Positions 8,391 to 19,225 of a DNA stretch of 64,000 nt are shown here, in pieces. The stretch lies in the NCBI GenBank assembly GCA_030765065.1, contig CM060990.1:413735198-413799197 (forward strand), read 5' to 3'. The notes beneath the pieces were generated by a model. That model was not told where the DNA came from and ran no database searches. It worked only from the letters and a program-made list of their open reading frames with translations. This stretch comes from Deroplatys truncata (lineage: Eukaryota; Arthropoda; Insecta; Mantodea; Mantidae). Both the position numbers and the translations under genes were made by a program. The stretch's first letter is position 1. Each line of letters starts with the position of its first letter.

Positions 8391-9024
8391 AGCGAAATAA
8401 ATCCTCCACCATTGCAACCGTCTCCGACCTCGGGCCCTGACTTCTCGGGCGTTACCCCGGCTTGGGTGAGTGGCCTATCTATACCAGACTCACCCAGGGT
8501 CACACCTCCCAGAACATAGACAGAGGGACCCAATCGCCGACAGAAGTCAGCAGCTCATGCAATGGCCCCCCCGCGGGACTGCAGTTGAACAGCGGATACG
8601 AACACATACCCTACATGACGACCCCGGGTGGTGGGGATGACGCCATTACCCACTCACCCAGCTGCGCACGCGGTGCGCGGGTATCCGTCAGGCTGTGTCC
8701 ACGGAGGATTTAAATAAAAAGATAAAAGAAACTAAAACAGTGTAGGCGTTTCGCACGCAAGGTAGGCCGGCGGGGAAGAAAAAGAGATATGCGAATGTCA
8801 TGGTGCGAAATGGCCGGAAAGTGATAAGGGAAGAAAGAAACGATGGTGAGGTGCGGTATGAATGGAATGTAAAGAACGCACGAGAGCCTACCTTGTGTCC
8901 ACCGGTCACTTGAAGAACCCACCTCGACCGGATGGGGGTGAGGGGATGAATGTGGCGATGAATGGCTCGGGAACCCCCGGGTGCGCCAAAAACCCGTACT
9001 CACATAAGGTGAGCCCCTGAGGGG
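8391..9024 (-). promoter_or_regulatory. 5' UTR / presumed internal promoter (copy 1)
   Basis: This 634-bp region has no supportable gene. Its 5' end begins CCCCTCAGGGG (4-bp stem, 3-nt loop), then CTCAC-cttat-GTGAG (5-bp stem). A third hairpin at 8664-8678 has stem GCGCAC / GTGCGC and loop GCG. A G-run (sense) lies near 8568. Non-LTR elements of this type carry their promoter inside the transcribed 5' end; I see no motif that proves it here. Confidence 0.6.
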
Positions 9025-9036
9025 ATAAAACGAAGA
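9025..9036. repeat. Target-site duplication of copy 1, right side
   Basis: ATAAAACGAAGA, identical to 2969-2980. It directly follows the element's first bases CCCC (GGGG on +). Confidence 0.93.
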
Positions 9037-10916
9037 GATAAAACCGAGCCCACACGTACACGAAAGACGCGGTCCGTCATGAACTCCCGAAGAAATATGG
9101 GAAGACGACCGCGGATATTCCATGCGTGAAGTGTACGTAAAATGCCGCCCCTCCAACAAGTGTCATAAGCTTTCTCCAGGTCAAAAAACACAGCCACGGT
9201 TTGACACTTTCTCAGAAATCCATTCATAACATGCGTCGACAGGGACACCAGATGGTCGACGGTAGAGCGATAGCGACGAAATCCGCACTGAGCGTTCGCT
9301 AAAAGTTTCTGAGACTCAAGCCACCATGTCAACCGCCCGTTGATCATGCGCTCCATCACCTTGCAAATGCAACTGGTGAGGGAGATAGGGCGGTAGCTGG
9401 AAGGTAGTTGGCGATCCTTCCCAGGCTTAAGAATAGGGACAATGGTGGCTTCGCGCCAAACGGAAGGAAAAATGCCGTCTTGCCAAATACGGTTATAGAC
9501 CTGTAAGAGAAATAGTTTACTGTCGGCTGATAGGTGCTTTAACATCAGGACATGAATGCCGTCCGGCCCAGGAGCGGAGTGCCGAGAGCAATGAAGAGCG
9601 TGCTCCAGCTCCCTCATTGTGAATAGTACTGTATAGAATTCATCATTAGCAGACCGAAAAGTATATGATGCGGAATCCAGCCGGTCTTTAATAGAGCGAA
9701 AGCCGGCGGAATAATGGTCTGAATTGGAAACCGCCTCAAAGGCAGCACCCAGAGTGTTAGCGATGGCAGCCGGATCCGCTATAGTGGCATTGGAAACCTG
9801 AAGGCCAGACACAGTACAATGCGACACTTTACCTGAGAAGCGACGAAGTTTATCCCAAACAACAGATGAAGGCGTAAAGCGATTAAAAGACTCGACAAAA
9901 CGAGTCCACGACGCCTTCTTGCTATCCTGAATAATGCGACGAGCTCTGGCGCGCGATTGTTTAAAAGTCACCAAATTATCAATTTTAGGTTGTCGGCGAA
10001 ACACCCTAAGCGCAGTTCTACGGGCACGAACGGCGTCCCGACAATCCTTGTTCCACCACGGAACAGATGGCCGCCGAGGTTGAGAGGATGAACGGGGTAT
10101 AGCGCGTTCGGCGGCAGCGAAAATAATAGACGTAAAGTGCTGCACTAGGTGGTTAATATCGGAGAAGGGCTGGTCGTCAAAATGCACGAGGCTGGAATAC
10201 AAGCTCCAGTCGGCTTTTGCGAATATCCAGGTAGGTACTCTGGAATGCTGTACGTGGTGCGACAAAAGAGAGACGATGCAGAGGTAATGGTCGCTGGAGT
10301 AGGTATCAGCGACGACGTTCCACTGAAGACGATGAGCAAGCTGGAGGGAACAAATGGCAAGGTCCAGGTGAGAGAATGTACCAGAAAAATCAGAAATAAA
10401 AGTAGGTGCACCGGTATTGAGGATGGAAAGATTGAACTGATAAAAAATGTCGGAAAGAAGAGTTCCCCTCGCACAAGCCCTCGGCGAACCCCATAGTGGG
10501 TGATGGGCATTAAAATCTCCCAACAGAAGAAAGGGTGTTGGGAGAGCGGACAGTAGAGCTCAAATGTCCGCGGGAGCGAGGGGAGACGATGGAGGTGAAT
10601 ACACAGAACAAACAGAAAAGAAGAAACCGAGTAACTGCAGTCTAATGGCAACAGCTTGCAAGTCGGACGTAAGTGTGATAGTTTTAAAATGAACGTCATT
10701 GCGCACCAAAATCATGACACCACCATGAGCAGGAGTACCCTCCTCCGGTTCAAGGTCGTAGCGAACCGGAGTATATCCTCGGAGATCAAAAGGATCGTGA
10801 GGGCGAAGCTTAGTCTCCTGCATACATACGACCATAGGCGAATGGGAACGCAATAAAAGTTGAATTTCCGCCCTATGCGATCGTACACCACGTACATTCC
10901 AGGTCAGGATAGCCAT
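9025..10916 (-). pseudogene. ORF2 N-terminal half (copy 2): endonuclease and RT
   Basis: ORF2 starts at MAILTWNVRG (ATG at 10916). The endonuclease is cut by a stop at 10560-10562, where CGA of the intact copies reads TGA. Downstream the same frame is open to the insertion of copy 1, with GDFNAHH, SSDH, SAPGPDG and FFDLEKAYD present. At the insertion the frame runs into the 5' end of copy 1 and ends after PSGAHLM. The rest of the gene is at 1171-2980. Confidence 0.87.
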
Positions 10917-10961
10917 TAAGAAAAAAGGGATAAACTGTCTACTTAGAAGGGCGGCTCAAAA

Positions 10962-12226
10962 TTACTTTTTGTTTAACCTTGGGGCTCTGGCTTTTGGTAT
11001 GGAGTTGGTCAGACTCCATAGCTTCCTCGGAGGGAGGGCCCACGCGCTCAGTGCCAGAAACCGATTCAAGCGCCGTGAATCGGTTCTGGCTGGCGTGGGT
11101 GAGGGGTGCCGCTGAGCGCGACTTGTCCCAGGACCTTCCTGGGACAGCGACCTCCGAGAAGGAGAAGGTGTACTTTTGTTACCGCGCGCACGCGGAGGGT
11201 CTTTCAAAAAATCTTCCCTACTAGGTTTCTGCTTGGGCTTCTTTTCAGCGGCTTGCGACTTCATGGACTTTGGACCAGGTTTATAGGGCTTGGAAACAGT
11301 AGCTTTAATGGACGGCCTGATGTTAGTGGCGGTTAATCCAGTCATGGTCCAGGTCTGAGTTTCGGCATCTACTCGTGGTACTGGCGAGGCAACAACAGAA
11401 CTAAATGTGCCAGATCGCAGGAGTGAAGGTTGGCGCGCATGGTAACGCCTCCGGGCTTCAGCGAAGGAGAGTTTTTCGTTTACCCGGATCTCCTGGATCG
11501 CCTTCTCGTCCAAGTACCGCGGACAGTCTGCAAACGAAGCAGAATGAGACCCTTTACAATTAACGCAGACGGGGGCTGTTGAACAGGTACCTTCGTGTGA
11601 GGGCTGGCTACATGTTGCACAGATGTTAACGGCACTCTTACATGAGACTTGCGTATGCCCAAAAGGTTGGCATTTAAAACAACGCAGAGGTCTAGGAATA
11701 TAAGGCCTCACAGAAATCCGTTCGTACCCTGCGGAAATGCTCGTGGGCAGATCGGCGCCATCAAATGTAATAAACAGATAACGAGTGGGTACCAACACGC
11801 CGTCGCGTTTGGCCTGCACTCGATGAACCGCTGTCACCCTCTGGTCTGCAAGATATTCGACCAGGTCTTCGTCAGAGATGCCATCGAGGCTATGCGTGGT
11901 GACAACGCCTCTACAAGAATTCAAGGTGTGGTGCTGCTCAACACGGATAGGATAACCGTGGAGAAGCGTGGCGCTCAACAAGGACTTACTTTGTGCCTCG
12001 GATTTGCTTTGAATTAACAACGAACCATTACGAAGCCGAGTGCAGGAAAGAACCGGACCAGCAATTGAGTCAATGCCCTTCTGGATGATAAAAGGGTTGT
12101 CTTCTCGAATGATTGTCCCTCCTCTGTACGGGTAATCACTAAGTAACAACCAGCTGTTGGCGGTGCTACTTCTGTTACTAAAATATTTCGGCGCTTGTTG
12201 TTTATAATGGAGAAAGGGTGCTCCAT
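10962..12226 (-). pseudogene. ORF1, frameshifted near the start (copy 2)
   Basis: The ATG at 12226 opens MEHPFSIINNKRRNILV, but a single-base loss near 12103 (GGGTTG where intact copies read GGGTTTA) throws the frame. The rest, from NPFIIQKG on, is open in another frame to 10962 and carries all three zinc knuckles. The first knuckle reads CFKCQPFGH, with Pro for the usual Arg. The last 40 codons read NRFLALSAW rather than the NRFTALESV of intact copies, so a second shift lies near the C-terminus. The first third of this gene is shared exactly with the chimera at 21347-22617. Confidence 0.85.
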
Positions 12227-12860
12227 AGCGAAAAAAATCCTCCACCATTGCAACCGTCTCCGACCTCGGGCTCTGACTTCCCGGGCGTTACCCCGGCTTG
12301 GGTGAGTGGCCTATCTATACCTAGCTCATCCCAGGGTCACACCTCCCAGAACATAAATAGAGGGAACCAATCGCCGTCTGAAGTCAGCAGCTCATGCAAT
12401 GGCCCCCCCGCGGGACTGCAGTTGAACAGCGGATACGAACACACACCCTACATGACGACCCCGGGTGGTGGGGATGACGCCATTACCCACTCACCCAGCT
12501 GCGCACCCAGTGCGCGGGTATACGTCAGGCTGTGTCCACGGAGGATTAAATTAAAAGGTTAAAAGAAACTAAAAGTGTGTGGGCGTTTCGCACTCAAGGT
12601 AGGCCGGCGAAGAAGTAAAAGAGACGTGTGAATGAATGGGTGTGGGGGAAATGTGCAGAAATAGAAGAGAAGAAAGAAACGATGGTGAGGTGCGGTATGA
12701 ATGTAATGCAAATAACGCACGAGAGCCTACCTTGTGTCCACCGGTCACGAGAAGAACCCACCTCGACCGGATGGGGATGAAAGGGTGAAAATGGCTATGG
12801 CTGGCTCGGGTACCCCGGGTGCGCCTAACCCGTACTCACAAAAGGTGAGCTCCTGGGGGG
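12227..12860 (-). promoter_or_regulatory. 5' UTR (copy 2)
   Basis: The layout is as in copy 1 but of the other subfamily. The hairpin corresponding to 8664-8678 keeps its stem GCGCAC / GTGCGC while the loop is CCA instead of GCG. The 5' end reads CCCCCCAGGAGCTCACC, a diverged form of the terminus in copies 1, 4 and 11. No gene. Confidence 0.6.
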
Positions 12861-15178
12861 ACCACGATGATGAATGGGATTCAAACGACGTAACACAGAT
12901 GGACGTGCCGATGAAAAGACAATACACACGTAATCAAGTTTGGATCGACCAAAGAGCGATAAAGACGCAGAAGGACGGTCTCATCAGCTCCCCAGTATGT
13001 GCCACTTAAAACACGTAAAAGATTAAGAGAACGGTGACACTTTGCTTTTAGAAAGGAAATGTGCGAAGTCCAGCTAAGCTTCCGGTCGAAGACCAACCCC
13101 AAGTTTTCCCCTCGTCTGCAAATGGAAGGACCTCTGACCCAAGATGAAGAGAAGGAGGAGGGAAAGCCTTCCGGCGCCAGAAGCTGATGCAGACGGATTT
13201 CTCGGCGAAGAAATTAAAGCCGTTGGCGTTACTCCAGGCGTAGAGACGGTCGATACAGCTCTGGAGACGGCGTTCGAGTAGACAAGTCCGCCGTGAACTG
13301 CAATAAATGGCGAAATCATCAACAAAAAGGGACGATGAAATGCCAGGTGGAATACAATCAACAATGGGGTTGACAGCAACTGCAAAAAAAGTGACACTAA
13401 GTACCGAGCACTGCGGTACTCCGTTCTCTTGAATAAAACGACTAGACAAAACCGAGCCCACACGTACACGAAACACGCGGTCCGTCATAAACTCCCGAAG
13501 AAATAAGGGAAGACGACCGCGGATATTCCATGCGTAAAGTGTACGTAAAATGCCGCCCCTTGTACAAGTGTCATAAGCATTCTCCAGGTCAAAAAACACA
13601 GCCACGGTTTGAGACTTCTCAGAAATCCATTCATAATATGCGTCGACATGGACACCAGATGGTCGACGGTAGAGCGATAGCGACGAAATCCGCACTGAGC
13701 GTTTGCTAGAAGTTTCTGAGACTCAAACCACCATGTCAACCGCCCGTTGATCATGCGCTCCATCACCTTGCAAATGCAACTGTTGAGGGAGGTAGGGCGG
13801 TAGCTGGAAGAAAGTTGGCGATCCTTTCCAGGCTTAAGTATAGGGACAATGTCGGTTTCGCGCCAGACGGAAGGAAAAAAGCCGTCTTGCCAAATTCGGT
13901 TATAGACCTGTAAGAGAAAGAGTTTGCTGTCGGCTGAAAGGTGCTTTAACATCAGGACATGAGTGCCATCCGGCCCAGGAGCGGAGTGCCTAGAGCAATG
14001 AAGAGCGTGCTCCAGCTCCCTCATTGTAAAAAGTTCGTTATAACATTCAGTGTTAGCAGACAGAAAAGTATATGGTGTGGAATCCAGCCGGTCCTTAATA
14101 CAGCGAAAACCGGCGGAATAATGGTCTGAACAGGAAACCGCCTCAAAGGCAGATCCTAGGGTGTTAGCGATGGCAGCCGGATCTACTATGGTGGCATTGG
14201 AAACCTCAAGGTCAGAAACAGTACAATGCGACCCTTTACCTGAGAAGTGACGAAGTTTATCCCAAACAACGGATGAAGGCGCAAAGCGATTAAAAAGGCT
14301 CGACAAAACGAGCCCACGACGCCTTCTTGCTATCCTGAATAATGCGACGAGCCCTAGCGCGCGATTGTTTAAAAGTCACCAAATTAGAAAGTGTGGGGTG
14401 TCGCCGAAACACCCTAAGTGCAGTCCTACGGGCACGAACGGCGTCCCGACAATCCTCGTTCCACCACGGAACAGGTGGACGCCGAGGTTGAGAGGATGAA
14501 TGGGGAATTGCGCGTTCGGCGGCAGAGAAAATAATAGACGTAAGGTGCTGCACTAGTTGGTTAATGTCGGCGAAAGGCTGATCGTAAAAATGCACGAGGC
14601 TGGAATACAAGCTCCAGTCGGCTTTTGTGAATATCCAGGTAGGTACTCTGGAATGCTGTACGTGGTGTGACAGAAGAGAAGCGACGCAGGGGTAATTGTC
14701 GCTGGAGTAATTGTCAGCGACGACGTTCCACTGAAGACGACTAGCAAGCTGGAGTGAGCAAACGGCAAGGTCCAGGTGAGAGAATGTACCAGAAGAATCA
14801 GAAATAAAAGTAGGTGCACCTGTATTGAGGATGGAAAGATTGAACTGGTAAGAAATGTCGGAAAGAAGAGTTCCCCTCGCACAAGCCCTTGACGAACCCC
14901 ACATTGGGTGATGGGCATAAAAATCTCCCAACAGAAGAAATGGTGCTGGGAGAGCGGACAGGAGAGCTCTAGTGTCCGCGGGAGGAAGGGGAGACGACGG
15001 AGGTGAATATACAGAGCAAACAGAGAAGAAAAAACCGGGTAACTGCAATCTAATGGCAACAGCTTGCAAGTCGGACGTAAGAGGGAGAGTTTGAAAATGA
15101 ACGTCGTTACGCACTAACAACATGACACCTCCATGAGCAGGAGCACCCTCCTCCGGTTCAATATCGTAGCGAACCGGA
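12861..15178 (-). mobile_element. Non-LTR copy 3, middle segment (unit 1)
   Basis: Continues copy 3 from 783 after removal of copy 2. It holds RT and part of the endonuclease and is cut at 15178 by copy 4. It begins with the right-hand copy of ACCACGATGATGA (12861-12873). Confidence 0.88.
12861..15178 (-). pseudogene. ORF2 RT and endonuclease segment (copy 3, unit 1)
   Basis: Four frames are used in turn. 14290-15123 is endonuclease (GDFYAHH, with Asn of GDFN changed to Tyr, and SSDN in place of SSDH). 13485-14306 is the RT start (SAPGPDG). 13048-13695 is the RT core with FFDLENAYDT and FVDDFAIY. 12881-13102 is the thumb. Breaks lie near 14297, 13612 and 13100. With two endonuclease catalytic residues changed and several shifts, this copy is dead. 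Confidence 0.87.
15167..15178. repeat. Target-site duplication of copy 4, left side
   Basis: TAGCGAACCGGA, matching 21152-21163; the site lies in the endonuclease coding part of copy 3. Confidence 0.93.
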
Positions 15179-15587
15179 TGATGATGATGATGATGATATG
15201 CGGCTTAAGGGCGCTAAACTGCTGAGGTCATCAGCGCCCTTACAAGGTATAAAATATAAAGTCAAACAATGAAAGACAGGTAAAAAACCGCATAATTAAA
15301 AAACGGGACACTAACCCGCGATGTCAAAAAAGTTAAAAATAACAATAGAATAACAATCACAATAACAATAACAATAAAAACAATAACAATAATAACAATA
15401 ACAACAATAGTAACAATAACAATAAATATGTCTCAAAAACCAACACACTACAAGCATAGCCAATAAAAGATTAAAACGTGTCAAGGACTGTAGAATGCGA
15501 GGGACATGAGCGCCATATGTCACTGGGGAGTAAGTCCCTATTAAAACATACAGAATAAAATAACAAAGCTAAAAGACGCTCAGCGCA
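15179..15587 (-). other. 3' UTR and tail of copy 4 (unit 1)
   Basis: Contains the tail, the hairpin at 15207-15241 and a TAACAA-type tract at about 15337-15426. Nothing else recognised. Confidence 0.87.
15207..15241 (-). promoter_or_regulatory. Conserved 3' hairpin (copy 4)
   Basis: Perfect 9-bp stem AAGGGCGCT / AGCGCCCTT with a 17-nt loop, identical in layout to copy 1. Confidence 0.7.
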
Positions 15588-18500
15588 TCAAATGCGACGA
15601 TTAAAACCAATGTCACTTATAAAACGTAAAAGACATTCTACAGCATGCGCGTCGTCTGCCAAAACGTTGGCTATGCCAACAGGCAGACCCAGGCGAACGC
15701 GCAGTGGAGCTAAAACTTGACACTCAGTTAAAATGTGACGCACCGTTAAGGGCACGTCACACTGCTGACATAGCGGAGCGGGATCACCACTGAGCAGGTA
15801 ACTATGACTAAAACGACAATGTCCAATTCGTAAACGGGCTAAAAGTACCTCTTCCCGACGTGAAGAACGAGAAGAGGTAGCCCAGATTAACGGGAGCGGC
15901 TTAACCTCCCGCAATTTGTTCCCCCGGAGGGCCGTCCACTCATCGCGCCAGGGCGAGAGGATGCGGCGACGTAAAATAACACACGAATCTGACGAGGGAA
16001 CAACAGAGGTAAAAAATCTGGGTAATAAAATCGCCGATTTCGCAGCGGCGTCGGCAGACTCATTACCTGAGATGCCCACATGACCTGGAATCCACATGAA
16101 GGACACGCTGATGCCAGTGACACCAAGCGAGTGGAGCAGGTCATGTATGCGCTGTACAAGCGGGTGGTAATGGTACAGCGCAGTAATAGTCTGAAGGGCA
16201 CTCAGAGAGTCCGTACAAATAAAACAGTGCTGTAAAGCGTGCCGCTGAATGTATAAAATAGATTGATAAATGCTAAAAAGTTCGGCAGTAAAAATTGAAC
16301 ATTGTCCAGGTAAACGAAACTTAAAACTACAGTGACCAGAAACAAAGGCACATGCAACTCCAGCTTCAGTCTTAGATCCATCGATGAAGATAAAATGGAA
16401 GTCTCCGAATTGAGCCCGTACTTCTAAAAAAGCCGATCTAAAGACTGAAGCAGGGGTCTCAGTCTTCGGCATCGACGTTAGCCCAAGGTGACAGTGGGCC
16501 TCAGCGCGAGACCATGGAGGAAAACGCGATTCCCCCCGTGGAAGCGCCGGCGCTTTCGGAACGTCTAAATGCCGAAGGAGCTGTCGAAATCGAACCCCTG
16601 GTGGGAGCAAAGCAGAGGAGCGAATAAAATAGTGACGATCAAGTGACTCCTCGAAAAATAACTCGAAGGACGGGTGGTTTAGATAAGCTTGAGAGTCGAC
16701 AAGCATAGCTGCACAAGAGCATCTCACGCCTGAAGGACAGCGGAGGCTCTGCAGCTTCAGCATACAGGCTAAAAACAGGGATGGTTGGAAAGGCCCCTGT
16801 AGCGACTCTTATGCCACGATGGTGAATGGCATTCAATCGACGTAACACAGATGGACGTGCCGACGAATAAACAAACCACCCGTAATCAAGCTTGGATCGG
16901 ACCAAAGAGCGATAAAGGCGAAGAAGGACGGTCCGATCAGCTCCCCAGGATGTGCCACTTAAAACACGTAAAAGATTAAGAGAACGGTCACACTTTGCTT
17001 TTAAAAAGGAAACGTGCGAGGTCCAACACAACTTCCTGTCAAAAATCAACCCCAAATTTTCGCCTCGTCTGCAAACGGAAGTAGCCCTGGCCCAAGATGG
17101 AGAGAGGGCGGAGGGAAATACTGCCGGCGCCAAAAGTTGATGCAGACGGATTTCTCGGCGGAGAAATTAAAGCCGTTGGCGTTACTCCAGGCGTAGAGAC
17201 GGTCGATACAGCTCTGGAGACGGCGTTCGAGTAGACAGGTCCGCCGTGAACTACAATAAATAGCGAAATCGTTAACAAAAAGGGACGATGAAATGCCAGG
17301 TGGAATAAATCAACAATGGGGTTGATAGCAATCGCAAAAAGTGTGGCACTGAGTACAGAGCCCTGCGGTACTCCGTTCTCTTGAATAAAACAACGAGATA
17401 AAACCGAGCCCACACGTACACGAAAGACGCGGTCCGTCATAAACTCCCGAAGAAATATGGAAAGACGACCGCGGATATTCCAATCGTGAAGTGTACGTAA
17501 AATGCCGCCCCTCCAACAAGTGTCATAAGCTTTCTCCATGTCAAAAAATACAGCCACGGTTTGACACTTTCTCAGAAATCCATTCATAATATGCGTCGAC
17601 AAGGACACCAGATGGTCGACGGTAGAGCGATAGCGACGAAACCCGCACTGAGCGTTCGCTAGAAGTTTCTGAGACTCAAGCCACCATGTCAACCGCCCGT
17701 TGATCATGCGCTCCATCACCTTGCAAATGCAACTGGTGAGGGAGATAGGGCGGTAGCTGGAAGGTAGTTGGCGATCCTTCCCAGGCTTAAGTATAGGGAC
17801 AATGGTGGCTTCGCGCCAAATGGAAGGAAAAATGCCGTCTTGCCAAATACGGTTATAGACCTGTAAGAGAAATAGTTTACCGTCGGCTGAAAGGTTCTTT
17901 AACATCAGGACATGAATGCCGTCCGGCCCGGGAGCGGAGTGCCGAGAGCAATGAAGAGCGTGCTCCAGCTCCCTCATTGTGAATAGTTCGTTATAGCATT
18001 CATCATTAGCAGACCGAAAAGTATATGATGCGGAATCCTGCCGGTCTTTAACAGAGCGAAAACCGGCGGAATAATGGTCTGAACTGGAAACCGCCTCAAA
18101 GGCAGAACTCAGAGTGTTAGCGATGGCAGCCGGATCCACTATGGTGGCATTAGAAACTTGAAGGCCAGAAACAGTACAATGTGACACTTTACCTGAGAAG
18201 CAACGAAGTTTATCCCAAAAAACGGATGAAGGCGTAAAACGATTAAAAGACTCGACAAAACGAGCCCAAGATGCCTTCTTGCTATCCTGAATAATGCGAC
18301 GAGCCCTGGCACGCGACTGTTTAAAAGTCACCAAATTATCAAGTGTAGGGTACCGCCGAAACACCCTAAGTGCAGTCCTACGGGCACGAACGGCGTCCCG
18401 ACAATCCTCGTTCCACCACGGAACAGGTGGCCGCCGAGGTTGGGAGGATGAACGGGGTATTGCACGTTCGGCGGCTGAGAAAATAATAGACGTAAGGTGC

Positions 18501-19203
18501 TGCACTAGTTGATTAATGACGGAGAAGGGCTGGTCGTCAAAATGCACGAGGCTGGAATACAAGCTCCAGTCGGCTTTTGCGAATATCCAGGTAGGTACTC
18601 TGGAATGCTGTACGTGGTGCGACAGAAGAGAAACGATGCAGGGGAAATGGTCGCTGGAGTAGGTGTCAGCGACGACGTTTCACTGAAGACGACGTGCAAC
18701 CTGGATTGAGGATGGAAAGATTGAACTGATAAAATTTCGGAAAGAAGAGTTCCCCTCGCACAAGCCCTTGGCGAACCCCAAAGTGGGTGATGGGCATTAA
18801 AATCTCCCAGCAGAAGAAATGGTGTTGGGAGAGCGGACAGGAGAGCTCTAATGTCCGCGGGAGCGAGGGGAGACGATGGAGGTGAATATACAGAGCAAAC
18901 AGAAAACAAAAAGCCGGGTAAGTGAAGGCAAACGGCAACAGCTTGCAAGTCGGATGTAAGTGTGACAGGTGTAAAATGAACGTCGTTACGCACTAAGAAC
19001 ATGACACCTCCATGAGCAGGAGTACCCTCCTCCGGTTTAAGGTCGTAGCGAACCGGAGTATATCCTCGGAGATCAAAAGGATCGTGAGGGCGAAGCTTAG
19101 TCTCCTGCAAACATACGACCATAGGCGAATGGGAACGCAATAAAAGTTGCAGTTCCGCCCTATGCGATCGTACACCACGTACATTCCAGGTCAGGATAGC
19201 CAT
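15588..19203 (-). pseudogene. ORF2 with frameshifts (copy 4, unit 1)
   Basis: The start is MAILTWNVRG at 19203. A 71-bp deletion at about 18705-18710, between two ATTGAG repeats that remain as one, removes endonuclease residues around 165-190 and shifts the frame. 17039-18562 is open for the rest of the endonuclease and RT up to NPIVD, where one base is lost near 17307, just before FVDD. Another shift lies near 16680. From there 15588-16763 is open through the thumb end, RNase H (FIDGSKTEAGVACAF, TDSLSALQ, WIPGHVGISGNESADA) and the C-terminal CCHC. Unlike copy 1, the RNase H junction is in frame here. Confidence 0.9.
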
Positions 19204-19225
19204 TAAGAATAAGGGGATAAACTGT

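Larger units (their letters stand above)
2981..9024 (-). mobile_element. Full-length I-like non-LTR retrotransposon, copy 1
   Basis: This is a complete 6,044-bp element and the best preserved in the window. Read on the minus strand it has the 5' terminus CCCCTCAGGGGCTCACC at 9024, a 5' UTR, an open ORF1, a 20-nt spacer, ORF2 and a 3' UTR ending in (CAT)n. It is flanked by a 12-bp duplication and lies inside the RT of copy 2, which is itself inside copy 3, so it is among the youngest insertions. The gag-like ORF1 with three knuckles, the APE-type endonuclease, and RT followed by RNase H point to the I superfamily. The exact clade (I, Nimb or a relative) would need a tree. Confidence 0.93.
9025..12860 (-). 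mobile_element. Non-LTR copy 2, 5' half
   Basis: This is the upstream half of copy 2: RT start, endonuclease, ORF1 and 5' UTR, with its 5' terminus at 12860. The 5' UTR is of the second subfamily, also seen in copies 3 and 10 (GTTAGG in place of the T-run near the 5' end). From about 11358 on, the sequence is repeated 10,391 bp to the right. Confidence 0.9.

Noticed and set aside
8568-8578. C-runs (sense G-runs) in the 5' UTRs as a G-quadruplex
   Set aside because: Only one G-run is present; four would be needed within a short distance.
9000-10523. Long frame that reads from copy 2 RT into the 5' end of copy 1 as a fusion gene
   Set aside because: Only a few codons (PSGAHLM) come from copy 1 before a stop; the same short read-through occurs at other insertion points (21152, 46452).
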